Assembly (NCBI GenBank): GCA_030770425.1
Contig: JASJFT010000056.1
Location: forward strand, 169,653 to 233,652
Reading direction: 5' to 3'
DNA: 64,000 bases
Origin: Darksidea phi
Taxonomy: Eukaryota; Ascomycota; Dothideomycetes; Pleosporales; Lentitheciaceae
Position 1 is the first letter of the stretch; each line of letters opens with the position of its first letter. Shown piece after piece: positions 45,425-58,525 of the stretch. Both the position numbers and the translations under genes were made by a program. A model generated the notes under the pieces. It searched no databases and had not been told where the DNA came from. It saw only the letters and a program-made list of their open reading frames with translations.

Positions 45425-47357
45425 TCAACCATCCTGCCCCCAATCATCCCATTCCTCTCTCGTCTTGGTCTTCCTCTCCCGACTAGTCTCAGAACTTGGG
45501 TTCTTCCGCGGCTTCCCCGCTGGTGTCCTATGCAACAAGTCGTCCGGTACGTCATTCCAGTTCTTCGTGATTTTAGGGGGCGGGACGGGTTTGATCTTTT
45601 GCATTCCTCTCCTCTGTTCCGTCCCGGCCTCATCGCTTGAGATTTCATAGTCATCGCCGTCCTCATCATCAGAAATATAATTGTACTGGTCGAATTTTCG
45701 GCGATCAATCGGCTGCATCTGCATGATGTCGCCGTCAGCGTACATCCCACTCTCTCGTCCGAGGATCTGGTCAGCCTTGCTGGGGCTACGACGACCCTCC
45801 ATTGGCGTTGACACGATGCCGTTGGACGTCGTCAAGTAGCGCGCTTCTTCCCCATGCCGTCTTGGGGCCTGCCACTCGGGTCGGCGTGGGAGTCTGGGAG
45901 TGGGTGGAGAATGGCGATTGAGCTGCCAGCCGTCGGGTAAACGTCCGGAGCGCCTAAACTCTGTCTCAGTGGGTGATTCTACGCCCCAGCCCGCTGCGCG
46001 CTCACGCTGCTTTTGAAGCCTCTCTTCGATTTCCCTCTCTTGCTTGACTCGATCGCATGCAGCAAGCCACTTTGGACTTGGTTCCCAAGACCATCCATCG
46101 CCGGTAGTAGTAACAAGTGGGACAAGCCATAGTTGCGGTCGTGGTCCAAAAACATGTAGGAAATTGCGCTTCCAGCCAAGATCAAATGCGTTCGGAAGTT
46201 GCTCGTTGTCTCGCTCATCTAGGTATGATTCGTATCGGTCGTAGTTTTGTTGTCGTTCACGATGCTCGTAGGAATTGTATGCAGGTTGTGAATAGCCGTT
46301 GCTCATAGGTGCGTTGGTGGGTGCCGGGGAACGAGAAAAAGGTGGCGCAGGTGAAGACTCGCCTTCCTCAGGCCTGGTAACGCCCGGGAGCGCGTTAGCG
46401 TGAATCTCGCGCAACTGGTCGCTGATGCTTAGGCGTCCGTTGGCCTGCGCATCGAGATAGTTCCTATCTTCCAGGCTAGCTTTCATGGATCTCCGTAGCG
46501 GCGACAAGTACCTAGTCTTCTCCAGGCTTTCAATAGTCGTCTGACCTCTAAAGGTCAACCACAAGTGCCACCCAGTGAAGCCGGTTATGACGACGCCAAT
46601 GATGCCAGAAAGTACGGCTAGTAGGACGTAGTTGACAGGCATGAAGGACTCGGTGTACTGGCCGTCGGTCAGAATCTCGCTCCAGACCCACGTCGCAGAT
46701 GTCGCAAAGCAGATCCAACAGAAGAAGACCAAATATACAAGGAACAGCACAAAGGCTTTGTAGTTGCGGAGGCCAACGCAAGTCGCCAACCACGGGCAGT
46801 GATGGTCCATCTTCAGCACACATCGCTTGCATGTCGAGCAGTGGTGGGCGCGATCCGGCTTCTTCGTATTGCACTTTTTGCAGAACCTGATATCGCCCGT
46901 CGACGCCTTGACCGTAAACGATGTATACTGCTGCTCTCCCCCTTCTTCCTGCGTCGGTAGATGACTATACCCGTTATTGAGGTTCAGTGGCGAGCCCGGG
47001 TCGGTAAAGACAGCGGTCGTGTAGCTCCAATTGAGCATGAGGTAGAAAAATACGCCCAAAGCGGAGGAGAGTTTCCCTATACAACTCGGGTCAGCACTTC
47101 CATCTACCCTCTTCTCTGCGCAACCAACTGGTGGAGCGACTAGACTGGCGTGTCCTACCTGTCCAAGCATTCTTAGAGGGCACGAAGCCAATACCCGCTT
47201 CTACCCACACGGCCCATGATGTCAAGCCGTACACGAAAAAGAGCGGAAAGTATGTGATCATGCTACAGCACACCCGTTCGACCTTGCGGGCCCAGCTGCG
47301 GCGGCGCATTGCTCGCGAGGGGGATGACGGCGGCGACGGCGAGCCTAACGTGGCCAT
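45425..47357 (-). CDS. PFA3: Palmitoyltransferase Pfa3 (DHHC family)
   Basis: Two exons, 47159-47357 and 45425-47076 (82-nt intron), 616 aa. I chose the ATG at 47357 (ATLGSPSPPSSPSRAMRRRS), which matches the family start; the open frame upstream is Pro/His-rich and unconserved. Two membrane segments flank the first exon junction, then the zinc-finger DHHC cysteine-rich domain: IRFCKKCNTKKPDRAHHCSTCKRCVLKMDHHCPW with the catalytic DHHC at about 157-160, and two more segments (AFVLFLVYLVFFCWICF, NYVLLAVLSGIIGVVITGF). The TTxE motif appears as TTIESLEKTRYLSP. The long C-terminal tail is polar and Arg/Pro-rich, with a basic and acidic end. In yeast, Pfa3 palmitoylates Vac8 at the vacuole. Confidence 0.93.
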
Positions 47358-48079
47358 TCTTGCCGGACCGCGGGGATGCAGGGCATGCGGTGGAGCGAAT
47401 GAATGTTTACCGTGGATTGGGGGCGGCGTGACGTTGATCCATAGGCGCAGGCAGCGTTGAGGCGGCGGGAAAGGGTGGGTTGGCGGATGAGCGAACGGGG
47501 TTGGCGCAAGGTCGGTTTCAGCAAAGGCCGTACACGCAGTCGTACATGTACAGGTGTGCCGAGCGTCTAGGAAAGGAAGCACAATCAAAAGAATAGACAA
47601 GAAGGAGAGGACAGCGTCGCGCTTGTATTCACGTCGTCAGCGTTAGACGGACGAACATGCGGATTTAGATTGAACATATCGCGGAGCGAGGCGCATGCCC
47701 CTTGCTTAGCGTCACCTGGGAAGGCTCAAGCACGTGACACTCATAGATATCCTCCCGTTGTTACTAAGATCATAAGACTGCCCAAAAACACTCTGTAGGT
47801 CGCTATCTAGCGTTCAGCAGCTTAAGAAGCTTAGAGGCACTGAGCGTAGAGTGACACCTGGGAAAGCCATGGATTTCACATTTGTTTAACCAAGTACTGC
47901 ACCATATAGGTTCCCGAATCAGCATGTGAGACCGTGGAGCCACCCACACAGTAACCTAACAAACGGGAGATCTCTAGACAAGAAGCTTGTCGCACAATGT
48001 AGTGTGCACTGGATGAAAAAAATATGTAAACCTTCTTCCGTGCACATTAATGGTTCAAGGAAATCATGGTATTTAGGTT
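47358..48079. other. Spacer between PFA3 and Zn2Cys6 gene
   Basis: PFA3 promoter side and 3' side of the next gene. No feature was recognised. Confidence 0.45.
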
Positions 48080-50692
48080 CTACATGGACGGGGGACCGAA
48101 TTGCATGTCGCCATACATAGTGTCGCCCTGCGGTATCCCGCCGCCAAAGTTGTCGCCGATGTCGTTCCAGAGGTAGAAGTCTCCGTTTTGGAAGGCGCTC
48201 ATAAAGTCGGTCATATCGTGGTCGAAGATACCGGGGTTGGGCTGCGTGGTGTCCATGGGCGGGTTGGGATGTACAGATTGATTGGCTAGATAGGCGTCAG
48301 AGGGGTTGGTTGGGGTATGCCATGTGTAGTCGGTATTTAGGTTGAAAAGTGGAAGGGGTTGTTGAGGTATGTGTTGTTGTAGTTGTGGCTGCTGCTGTGC
48401 TTGCGGATTCAGATGGATGTAGGATTGGTTCGATGGCCTAGGGCTTCGCATTGGTAGGACTGTCGTAGAGTATGGTTGTAGAGGATCTTGTGGGGCGTGT
48501 TTTGATGTATCAGGGGCGTCCGGTTTCGAAGTGGCTTCCTTGTTCGCCATTTTCCTCCTCTTCAGATGCCCGCCATTCCTCCTCCACTGCATATGCTCAT
48601 CATGCCACGTCTTCAACTTCTTCCTCACCATAAAAGACCAATGATCCGGATACCTACACTTCTGTTCGCCCGCTCCCTTCCCAAGCTTGCTCAACACCTT
48701 CCCCAAATACAGGTCCACCTTCAAGCTCTCAGAATCAATTACCGCGCCGATGCCGTCCGGGTCTGTACCAACCGCGAAGTCTGCTTTGAAAAGAGTTATG
48801 AGTGCGTAAACCACGCGCACAAAGACAACACTGGGCGCTTTTTGCATGCTCGGAATGGAAATTAGTAAGAAAGTGTCGAGGATTGAGTGTGCGGCGCTGA
48901 TGCAGTTTATGGTTGCGTTTGTTTGGAGGGCTGTGCGCGGAGGGGGAAGTTCGGGTTGGATGGAGAAGTCATCTAGAGTAGGGAGGGCGAGGTGCCGGCT
49001 GCGAAAGTCGGGGGCATCATAGCCTAGGGTTTGTGTCAGTCGCTGAGTACACCCAGATATATGCTGTTTCGCTTCTGATAGTCTAGTAGAAAGGTCAAAT
49101 CGCTAATGCTGCTCCGGGCGTCGGTATGTCCGTCTTGACCGACAAAGAGAGATACGAATAGAATAATGAAACCTCAACGTACGGCCTCCATCCATTGCGA
49201 ATTCCTGAACAAACGGAAGTTAGCTTTTCCTTTTGGCCAAAGCGATGTCACAAGGGAAGCAAGTAGGACAATTCTTCAGCGACAGATTGCGATATACGTA
49301 CCCACATAGTCATGATATTCATGTAATATTCAATCGTCAGTGTTACTACAGGCAGAGTCAGTAGAACACAGGCTTTCAAGCAGCGATATCTGACATACAG
49401 TTCATGACATCTTCAGGTATTGACTTCTTCCAGTCCTGCATCCGCCTGTCAAAGATCCTCAAAGTGGCTTGTACACGGAGCTCAGACAGAGTGAAGCTTG
49501 TACTAGCATCGTCAAGTCCAAAGGCGGTGTACGTTTCGTCGGCGATCCGTTGAAGCCTCAGATAAGCGAGAACCACCCTGTCTTCAGGAACGGGAGAGGT
49601 TTGTAGGAGCGTCTGGCATTCTTCCATCCAGCTGTTAAAGAGCAGGAAGTTAGGTCTGCGCACCCTCATTGAAAAACCCGCTGTAAGGGTGTAGAGCACC
49701 AGCATTGTTCGACAATTCTCCAGAAGCTCCTCGGCTGAATTTATACGCTGGAGCGACCTTATGGCTCTTTTTGGAAGCTGCTCGCGCCTCCGCGGCTTGG
49801 AGGCTAAGCCGAGCTCAAGCGCCATGCTCGCTGCCATATTGCAGTACAGATAGATCTGCAACTGTGCTGGTGTTTTTGGTGGCGTGTGGTAAACGACGGT
49901 TATGCAGAGCGCCTGGATGTACTGTATTGACTTTTCTGCATTGAGCAAGATTGCTCTTGCATATATACCGATGACCTCCTCATGTAGTTTAGTAGAGAGT
50001 GTAGCGCCCTTGGAGCTCGAAGCAGCTGCCATGACTGCATGAAAAAGAGCTGGTCTCCGGAATCGCAGATGCTCCACAGTCCAGTCTTTCGGAATTACTA
50101 CTCCAGGATACTCGTTTACAAGCTCGGTGCGGTAAGTGTTCAGGAGCTCTTCCGCAAGCTGTATAGTGATGATTCCCCGGCCTATAATATCGCTCTCTGA
50201 AGTCTTCAAGGGATTTTCTAGAATTTGATTCATATCCTGAATATGACCGAGCGTCCACTGGACAGGGTGGGGAGCTGCTGCTGGACTGGTCGTGCCTTCT
50301 TTACTTTGAGTATACGTCGACGACTCTTTTTCTGTTGATTCTGCCTCCTCGTCCTCATCCTCGTCCTCGTTCATGGAATCATGTTCGCTCACTTCACAGG
50401 GAGAGATGTTGGTAGCAGTGTCCGGCTTCAACAGCGTGTGGAGTTGCTTGACCTCCCTCTCTAGTTCCGCCACCCGTACGTCAGTCCTCTTTCGTTGTCT
50501 TCTCTTTGTTGGAGGCGCAAAGATACACTGTCGGCCAGCTCTTGCGCATCTTTGACATTGAGACGGTCCTGAAACGGTATTCACCAGACACCGAACTTTT
50601 GAGAGTCGACATGCTTCGCATGCTCTGTTGAGTTGTTGCTCGGCGCTCTTCTTGGGAGTTTGCTCTGCAGCGCTTGCTTGACCAGGTATCAT
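48080..50692 (-). CDS. Zn2Cys6 transcription factor with micro-exons
   Basis: Four exons: 49399-50692, 49302-49345 (44 nt), 49183-49204 (22 nt) and 48080-49023, 767 aa. The zinc cluster is ACEACRLSKVRC...CQRCARAGRQC (Cys at 25, 28, 35, 46, 49, 56), then KRRQRKRTDVRVAELEREVKQLHTLLK. A very acidic tract (NEDEDEDEEAE) separates it from the middle domain. The two small exons encode LTLTIEYYMNIMTMW and EFAMDGGR, which restore a continuous helix region; the next exon continues YDAPDFRSRHLALPTLDD. Without them the frame would break. The C-terminus is Gln/Pro-rich with a final acidic/aromatic stretch (FYLWNDIGDNFGGG). Of the War1/Leu3-like broad class by the basic linker; targets not readable. Confidence 0.85.
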
Positions 50693-52081
50693 GGCTTAGA
50701 AAATCGGTCCTGATACTAGGTTGAGCAGGACTGTTCGAGATGATGGAGCTTTTTAGACGCTGTAATAGCAAGGGCTGCGCAATCAGGCACAGATCAGAGC
50801 ATCCGATTGTGTAGATGTTAATTTGTGAGCCTTCCTGATTTGATTCGTTTTAGCGTCTGCGAAGGATGATTTAAACTTAAATTCGGTGGGGCCTGGGATG
50901 CTTTGGTGCTCATCTAGTTCGTCCGATCGCCGCTAGCGGTGAATAGCTACACTGTGCAAGAAACAATAGAGGTACCGAAAGGGCTTTCGATCTGTGATGA
51001 GGTCGTTGTCTGTACAGTACGCAAAGGAGTGGCTTAGGTGAGCTGCTGTGGTTTACTTATCGTTGCTGGAAATGATCCTTCAAAGGAAGGCGCGGCGCCT
51101 TATGCGCTAGGACGGACTCCATACACACCCCGGTATTAATGCTCGTTCCAATGTCCATGGTTACCAGCCTGTTCATCATCAAAGTGTAGATGAATGCCTT
51201 AGCTCGCTGCTATTATTGTTGGTAGAACCACAATTGAATTTCCTTCCCTATCAAAGCCTTTGGAATAATGTTGTCAAAGGTGTTCTGGGTGGCATAGCGC
51301 AATGCAGCTTCGGGTAGTCATATCTGTACTCCGCTGGTTTGATGTCCAACGAAATAGCCACAAGTAGGCACTAGCTCATGAAGAGTATCAGGATGCGTCT
51401 CTTCGACTTTCAAACTCCGCCCCTGCAGGCTCACGTTTTGTATCAAGTCTGCGTCGGACCTCAAATTCTCACGGGAGTCGCTTCCAGACGGCCAATGTGA
51501 GCGCAGCCGGTCGTTCGTTTAGTTCCCCGACGGCAAACGCGAAAATTGCGCGAGAACCCATACAAGCGGCCCACCTAAGCCCCGACTCAACAAATCAGAC
51601 AGACTTATGACTGGATATGCGGTCTGCTGATTTGGACACGGCGACGACATGTCTCTTGATAGGGCGTGTGTGGCTTGAAACTAGACGGCCTGACAGGTCG
51701 GCAACACGGGGCGGACGCACAGGTGCTGACTTATGGAGGCTACATATCCCTTCAAACCGCACCTACATTCTCCATCGCACTGCTCAGCTAGCACCAAGTT
51801 GGTTCTGGCTGCAAGATTATATTACCTTTTCTCTACCGACTATCATTACTATGTCCGGAAGCTTTCACCTCGTAGAGGGCCAACTACGGTTAGACTCAAC
51901 GAAGTAAACATTTGAAATATGTACGAGGATAATTATATTCAAAGTCACTCATTTGACCAGTGCTACCAAACGGCGAAAGTATATCAGATTGAATCCACAA
52001 CCCAAAGGCTGATACCCACTGTGGCTGACTACGTATAGCAAAAACTCCAAAACCCGCAGATGCAACGACCAGGCTGCCTCT
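50693..52081. other. Gene-poor 1.4-kb spacer
   Basis: Upstream of the Zn2Cys6 gene and downstream of the permease gene. Short frames only; none was recognised. Confidence 0.45.
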
Positions 52082-54058
52082 CTAGCAAAGCCAAGCCCAA
52101 AACTTCTCCAAGGCATTCTTTGGAACGTACTCTGGCCACACTGCGGCATCCAAGGCTACAAACTGTTAGCAACTATCCGAAAGTAAGGGTATGCAAAGGG
52201 ACTAACCAGCTTTCCCTGTCCATATATCTGCGTTCGCTGGATTGACGACCTTGGTGCGCTTGAAAAGCTTCCAGAAGACTAAGAGTAGGAAGAAGATCGG
52301 GATACCAATGTAGGCGGTGAAGAAAGAAGTGAGCTCGTCGGAGCCCCATGGTGTGGTGGTGAAGACTGGGATACCGTGAGCAAAGAACTTGCAGGAGGAG
52401 TAGAGGTGAGCTTACCCTTGAAACCATTGAAAGTAATGATGAGGACAAAGTACCCGAATGTAAACCAAGCCGTGTATGGCTGGCCCATGGACTTGAAAAC
52501 CAGAGTGTTACGATCAACACCCTGGGCTTCCAGCGCCTTCTTAAAGCGAGTGTAGGTGATGGTGATGCAGCACCAAGTGATCATCTGCGCAATCGTGGTG
52601 AGGTTCTGGAACCAGAGAAAGACTGTGTTCGCGCCGGTCGAGACGCTCATGAAAGTGATCAGGGAGATGGACGCGGTAATGAGGACGCAGTAGATGGGAA
52701 CACCCTTCTTGGAGCACTTCAACAAGAACCTGGGAGCCTGACCGTTCTGGGCGACACCGAAAAGGTAACGAGACCCCGTATACAAGAAAGCATTGCCGGA
52801 CGACGCTGCAGAGCTCAGAATGACAGCGTTGATGATGTGAGGGAGAACGGGGATGCCGGCGTTCTTGCAGGCGATGACCCAAGGTGACTTCTGCGCGCCA
52901 TGGGCACCATCTTGGGTCAGTTGCTTGTCATTGGAGCTGATGCATACACCGATCATGAAGGAGCCGAGGACATAGAAGAACAGGATACGCCAGAAGACCC
53001 GACGGACAGCCTTGGGGATGTTCTTTCGGGGATTTTCCGCCTCACCAGCAGCAACGGCAACCATCTCAACACCTCCGTACGAGAAGGCGGCATTGACGAG
53101 AGTAGACCAGAGACCGGTAAATCGACCAGTATCGCCGGTACCCACGTATTCTTTCATCGCACCTTCTTTCCAATAGCGGAAACCGCGGCGATCCTTGTCC
53201 GGAGCACCACCGAGCCAGATAACGACAGCAGCCAAGAGCAGTCCTAGAATGGTGAGGATCTTGATTGCTGCGAAACAGAACTCAGCTTCACCGTAGATGG
53301 AGACCGCGAAGATGTTCAGGCCGACAATGAGGACAATGATGATGGCTATCCAGACAGCCGGGTTGACTTTCTCGTTGGTGTCCCAGAAGCTCACGAGGAC
53401 GGCGGCAGCTGAAATTTCGGCGCAGAGGGTGATGGAGCATTGATACCCTAGAAGTTGTCAGTATCTACAACACTCACAAGTCAATGGCGCTACTCACAGT
53501 TATTCCAGCCAACAGCGAAGCCAAGAGCCGGGTCGACATAACGCGCGCAGTACTGAGGAATGGCACCAGGTAGAGGCAGCCAGGTGGCCATCTCTCCCAG
53601 ACATTGCATCATACCGAAGATAGCGACACCAGTAACGGTGTAACCGAGAAGAACGGAGACGGGACCAGCATTGGCGAAAGCAGTGCCGATACCTAGGAAC
53701 AGACCGGTACCGATAGTACCTCCGAGGGCGATGAATTGGATATGTCGCGACTTGAGACCTCGCTCAACGTAGCCGTACTCTTCTGCGGTTTGCAAGTCTG
53801 CGAACGCGAATTAGCCGCTACTCAGACTATCGCGGTGCGCAGAGGGCCCTTTGTGCCATCGATACGGCGAAAGAGCTGGTCGTCGCATCGTCCTCAATCG
53901 ATTGATCGGATCAGGCGCGTTGGATAGTCGAACTTACCTCCGTACATGTCGGCAGCTTCCCCAGTGGCAGCGCCCTTCTCCTTGACAATGTCCCGTACTC
54001 CATGGTCGGCAGAGCCCGCGCTGATGTTGTAATCCTCCTTCTTCTCGTAGTCGGCCAT
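52082..54058 (-). CDS. Amino-acid permease (APC superfamily, yeast amino-acid transporter type)
   Basis: Five exons: 53938-54058, 53498-53797, 52416-53447, 52207-52365 and 52082-52155, 561 aa. ATG at 54058 starts a polar cytosolic tail. The first membrane segment has the family signature SRHIQFIALGGTIGTGLFLGIG, and the second continues MQCLGEMATWLPLPGAIPQYCARYVDPALGFAVGWNNWYQCS. About twelve membrane segments can be counted. Conserved loops: SYGGVEMVAVAAGEAENPRKNIPKAVRRVFWRI, SSAASSGNAFLYTGSRYLFGVAQNGQAP and a C-terminal tail PEYVPKNALEKFWAWLC. This tail type is trafficking-relevant in yeast permeases. Substrate is an amino acid taken up by proton symport; dicarboxylic or general preference cannot be decided. 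The first intron (140 nt) is long. A large gene-free stretch lies upstream. Confidence 0.9.
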
Positions 54059-57000
54059 TTTGACAACTGTCTTGGTACCGACAGAGGTCAAGCAAGCGAA
54101 GGGTGTTTGGAGGGAGGGCGGGTCCAAAGATACAGGCACCTCGCAGAGGGTCGGGTTAGGCGCGAAACCTAGATTATATGAGGTGGACAATACCTCCGTT
54201 TGCTCTGGCCGGGGGATGGGAGCACAAGGGAGCACTTTAATACTCGGGGGCTCCAGGTATGGGTGCAACCCATCCATACAGACCCTGGGTTTGAACGCCC
54301 AGCATTGCACGGCAGATGCACAGACACTGTCAACCAAATACCGCACAACACCCCTAGGAAAGGTAAGCGGGCGGGGGCGCGGACTTTGGATGTCGGGAGC
54401 ACCGCGGCCTCGTCGTATGCGGCCTGGATGGCTAGCCGGTATCAGCACCTGCGCGATCCTAGCAAAATTTAGAAAGGCTAGCCGTTCAGCTCTCGCACTC
54501 GCCGAGTGCCTAAATTCGCCGCCGAAGGGGGGGGTTGATAAGAAGGGCCAATCCTCGGCAACGACAACGACAACGAAGGCGCCGGGCAGTCCGAGCACTC
54601 GACAGGCATGACACGGACGGCGAACGCACATTGGCGTGGGGAAGACTACACTCCGCAGATGCCGGCTCACTATGAAACGCCTCCTGTACCCCGTCAGTGG
54701 CGGCCTTCCGTTCGCATTTCTTCGATCTTGACGCGCAGACACACTTGGTCCACGTTTGCGACCAACTGCGAGATGGGCGACGGCAGGGCGCCAGGCACCA
54801 TGTAACGATTGTTCCGTGTTTTGTCGAGAGTAAGAATTTGGCATCCGGGTCAAGCCTTGATCAAGACAGCCAACAGCAATCTTAGTAGGCCTAGGCAGGC
54901 GATGGTGGAGGAACTAGGGTCGGGTGGCAGTGACACGGCCACACTGTTGGTCGATGGCTCGGTCAAGCGCTTGAAAAGGAAGCTTTCTGGAATGGGGTCT
55001 AGCGCTGCTCTAATGCGCGGCAAGATATCGTCCTCGCCACCTCTACGGGTGCGGACATTGGGCAGGAAGCCTCACGGACTTGCACTGTAGCCCTCTGTGC
55101 GCCTACGACACTCGAAGTTGCAACAACCACGCCGTGTCTCCTCCGCGCACATGTGCGTATTCCGCGAGCGCACCACGGCAGCAATTGCTCGTCTGTACGC
55201 GGCGGTGCCAGGTGCAAAGGCAAAGACGCCTCCGAACCGTCGCTTGGTGCTGACGGGCCACTCCCACCTCCCACCTCGTGTCCGCTATCCCACCTGCCTG
55301 TCTGGGTTCCCCCAATAGATGGCGAGAATCAGAGCGAAAAGAAGTCATCTTACCGGGCGTACACACATCACCTCTCATCTCACGTACTCTTTTAAGCTGT
55401 TGGTTCAGCTGCTGTAGAAGGTCTTGTTTCCGCTCGCGTGGGATCAAGGCATCACGCAGTAACAATCGAGGCGTAGGCACGGCGAGGCACGGCGAGGCAC
55501 ACACGATGGCGCAAGCCCACGAGATACGAGGTGATAGACGCCCCGCGAAGGCGCACCGAGGGGCGCACTCACGCGATCCCCTTGGAAATCAACAGCTGTC
55601 ACCAGCTTCTGAGGGATGGTTGGAGCCTGAAACATTCCACTGGCGATACATCGGATGGTCTCGCTCGAAAGACTAAGCACGGCCCTTTGACGACTCGTAG
55701 TCCTGAGAGGCTGATACGGGTACGCAGATTCGCCGCTTGGCCACTTGGTGGCGCGTTGCCATCACGTTCGACAATCGCGAGATTTGCTTCTTCCCGCAAA
55801 CTGTTGGAGCCAACTCGATCCCGTTTCCAGCCTCGTTTGCTTTACAACCGAAGAAAACCGAGCGCGCTGTCCGACTGGCGTCTCGGGGCCTCACCAGCCG
55901 CAAATATGGACGCCCTGCGATCGCCGCCAGGAGAAGCCCCGCCTCCGCTCGCCTTTGCGATGCATTAACGACCACGGCGGGCGCGGGATGCTGAGACTTC
56001 ATTGGCGGCTAGGCACTATCCGCGTAATGCCTTACGAGGAAGGTTTTCGCATTTATGATGTTGCTATACGTTCATCGGCGGCTAAATCAATACGACTTTA
56101 TATACAACATTCATACGACCATGGTGCGGGGATCGCTCGTTGCATTTTGGGACCGCTCGAGCGGATCATGATATGCCTGCCAACCGGACGCCAACGCCCA
56201 TAGTCTCTCACTCGGGGCGTGCCTTCAAGGCCGTTCGCGTCCCTTTTTAGCAACGCCGCAAAATGCTTGGTTTGACAGCATCGATGGATTGAGATTGATC
56301 TAGGCACTGCTCACGCGACAACATTTGTAGTGGAATACACGAACCGACCGTTCGCCCCATGCGGCTTACATCCACCCAAACGGTCGTCGCAAAAAATCCT
56401 TTTTCCCAGTTCATCACCAACATCATATCCCGACCCCATGCGATCAAGAATTCAAGCCTCCGGAGAACAGCTGGCAGCCTACAGACCCTATCCCTATTTC
56501 TAAAAGAATAGAAAGTCACGCCGGTATTTTCCGAACGCGGGAGCCGCACCTGCATCCGCGCATCCTTCACACAAGTCCAACTTTCCGTCAAAATGTCCGT
56601 AGGATTGTGCCAATGGCAGAGGAGGCCACATCCGCCATCCTTTGTTGGGCGCGAAATCTCCGCGACATGTTGGTAGCCCGGCGCTACTCGTGTCCCCTTT
56701 TCCTATCTATGCTCCACTTTACCGATGGCCTTGTACGTGAGGCATGGACTCGTGATATCCCCTTATCTCTGCTACTGTAGCTTGGGGATTGGAGTGTTGG
56801 ACCTTCGAGATTCGGAAGCGATAGCGTGTGAAAAGTTTTCTACGCCGTGTGTGCAGCGCTTGAATGGTAGCGCACGGGCACTTGTGGTTGAACCGGTCCG
56901 ATAGCAGAGCCTCACGTCGGCATGATTTCCGTTACGTTTCTGGAAATCTAGATGCATGCCGGCGAGCTTCAGCGTTTGAATTAGCGAATGGGCTATGCAT

Positions 57001-58525
57001 TGACGAGGAAGCACTAGTGTCGCTCTAGAGCACGTTTTGCAAGGTCGGTGCTGTAAAATGAAACATTGGCCATCAAGGGATATAGTACGCTTCCATTGTA
57101 CAATTTCAGATTCTGGCTATTGTGTCGCAGGCGGAAAACCAGTGTATTTTCAAGCTAAGGGACCGGCGACTTGTAGAGACTTGCTACAGAGCGAGGCAGT
57201 TATGGTAGGTTTCTCTGAGTGCGGAGCTACGACGGCCGCTGACAAAACGGTGAAAGCCGTCCGAGTTTCTCTGGGGTAATACCGCCGCGTGGTGGAAACA
57301 CCTGCAGTCAAGCCGCTTGGATGGCGCACCCATTCGCTCTTAAACCCCTCACCTGGTTTTCTGGGGTAATAGGGCTGTGGAGCCGCATATCACGCCGGAA
57401 AAGAGTAATTGTGGGTTTCCCTGGGGTAATAGCGGGGATGTTGCTTCGCGGCTTGGACGGGGTGGAGAGGTTGGCGGTACGTAATTTATTGCTTTTGAGC
57501 ACGTGCTGGGTTTTTGCATAATGTTTGAAGGGATGAGGCGTGGAGCTTTTGTTGGTTGCGTTTGGCGCGGATGGATAGGGGTTTGTGGGTGTTGGTGGAG
57601 TATGTTCCCATGCGTCTGGATGGAGAAGCGATGTGTTTGCTGTTGCTGACAGCCGCTTATTAGAGTCTTCGTAAGGGCGTAGGGATGATAGCGTTGAATA
57701 TTGAATAGCGTCTAAGGGAACCTCTCTACAGCGGAGTATGAAATGGCTATTAATAACAACAATCCCCTATTTTTCTTCGCATTCCGCGACGCAATTAGGT
57801 AGACAAGACACCACGCTACCAACCACCACGCCGAGTCGTCTCATATATTCTAATATACCGCGCTATCTAACCGGTAAGATGTGACTACACACCCCATTCC
57901 CGCATTGACCGAATCAGGAATCTCTGATATCCTTTCTTCATCTGAAATGCACTGCTCCGTCAGTATTATCCTTGACATCAGCTCGCCATCCCACATCTTT
58001 CGAGGTCTTCAACATCCGTCTTGAAGATATGTATCGCCGTATCCGACGTTGAAACCAGCCAAAAGATGTATCGACCCGTTCCGCTCTCGAGTTGCCAAAG
58101 TACACAGAAGGTCAGCACGCCTTATATAAGCCCGTGGGGTGTATTAGTACCCGCAATGTCCCCTACGCTCCTATTCTTTGACGTCACGTACGCCAGCCCC
58201 GACGAGAGACTCTTGTTCTTCAGACTCATATCGTCCATACAACGAGGGAGGGTTTGATATCAAATGTATTGTTGAATTTAGATTCGAAGATGGCCCCGAA
58301 TGGTCTTGGGTTAGATCGCTGAGCGACTTCCCTTGTATGCCTGTGCGCCGCCCATGCCATGGCTTTCGCTTTATCGTACCATCTCTCCCCATGCTTGAAG
58401 TATTACACCCTTCTATTCCATGAACAGCACTATAATACCCACAAGTTGCCATATCCACATCCAACACCTTCTCGACCTTCGTAGACTTCCACTATGCCAC
58501 CTCCACACCAAACACCCCTCCACCC
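54059..58525. other. Largest gene-free stretch (4.5 kb), upstream of the permease
   Basis: No spliced or unspliced gene could be recognised on either strand. Composition is balanced, so it does not look like a mutated repeat. It includes a partial 10-nt direct repeat (GGCACGGCGA, about 55477-55500) and three copies of CTGGGGTAAT near 57.3 kb (listed separately). Long regulatory sequence, non-coding transcripts or a fast-evolving gene are all possible. Confidence 0.4.
57271..57430 (+). repeat. Three copies of CTGGGGTAAT, spaced by 90 and 60 nt
   Basis: Copies begin at 57271, 57361 and 57421. Each is preceded by a T/C-rich block (for example GTTTCT, GTTTTT-like, GTTTCC) and the next base is A. 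The CTGGGG core fits the SYGGRG site of the carbon-catabolite repressor CreA/Mig1, but the extra TAAT and the strict multiples of 30 nt suggest a distinct element. Confidence 0.45.

Noticed and set aside
54060..54611. 183-codon frame on the plus strand upstream of the permease
   Set aside because: Low-complexity Gly/Thr text and no known domain; the opposite strand carries an equally long frame, so neither stands out.
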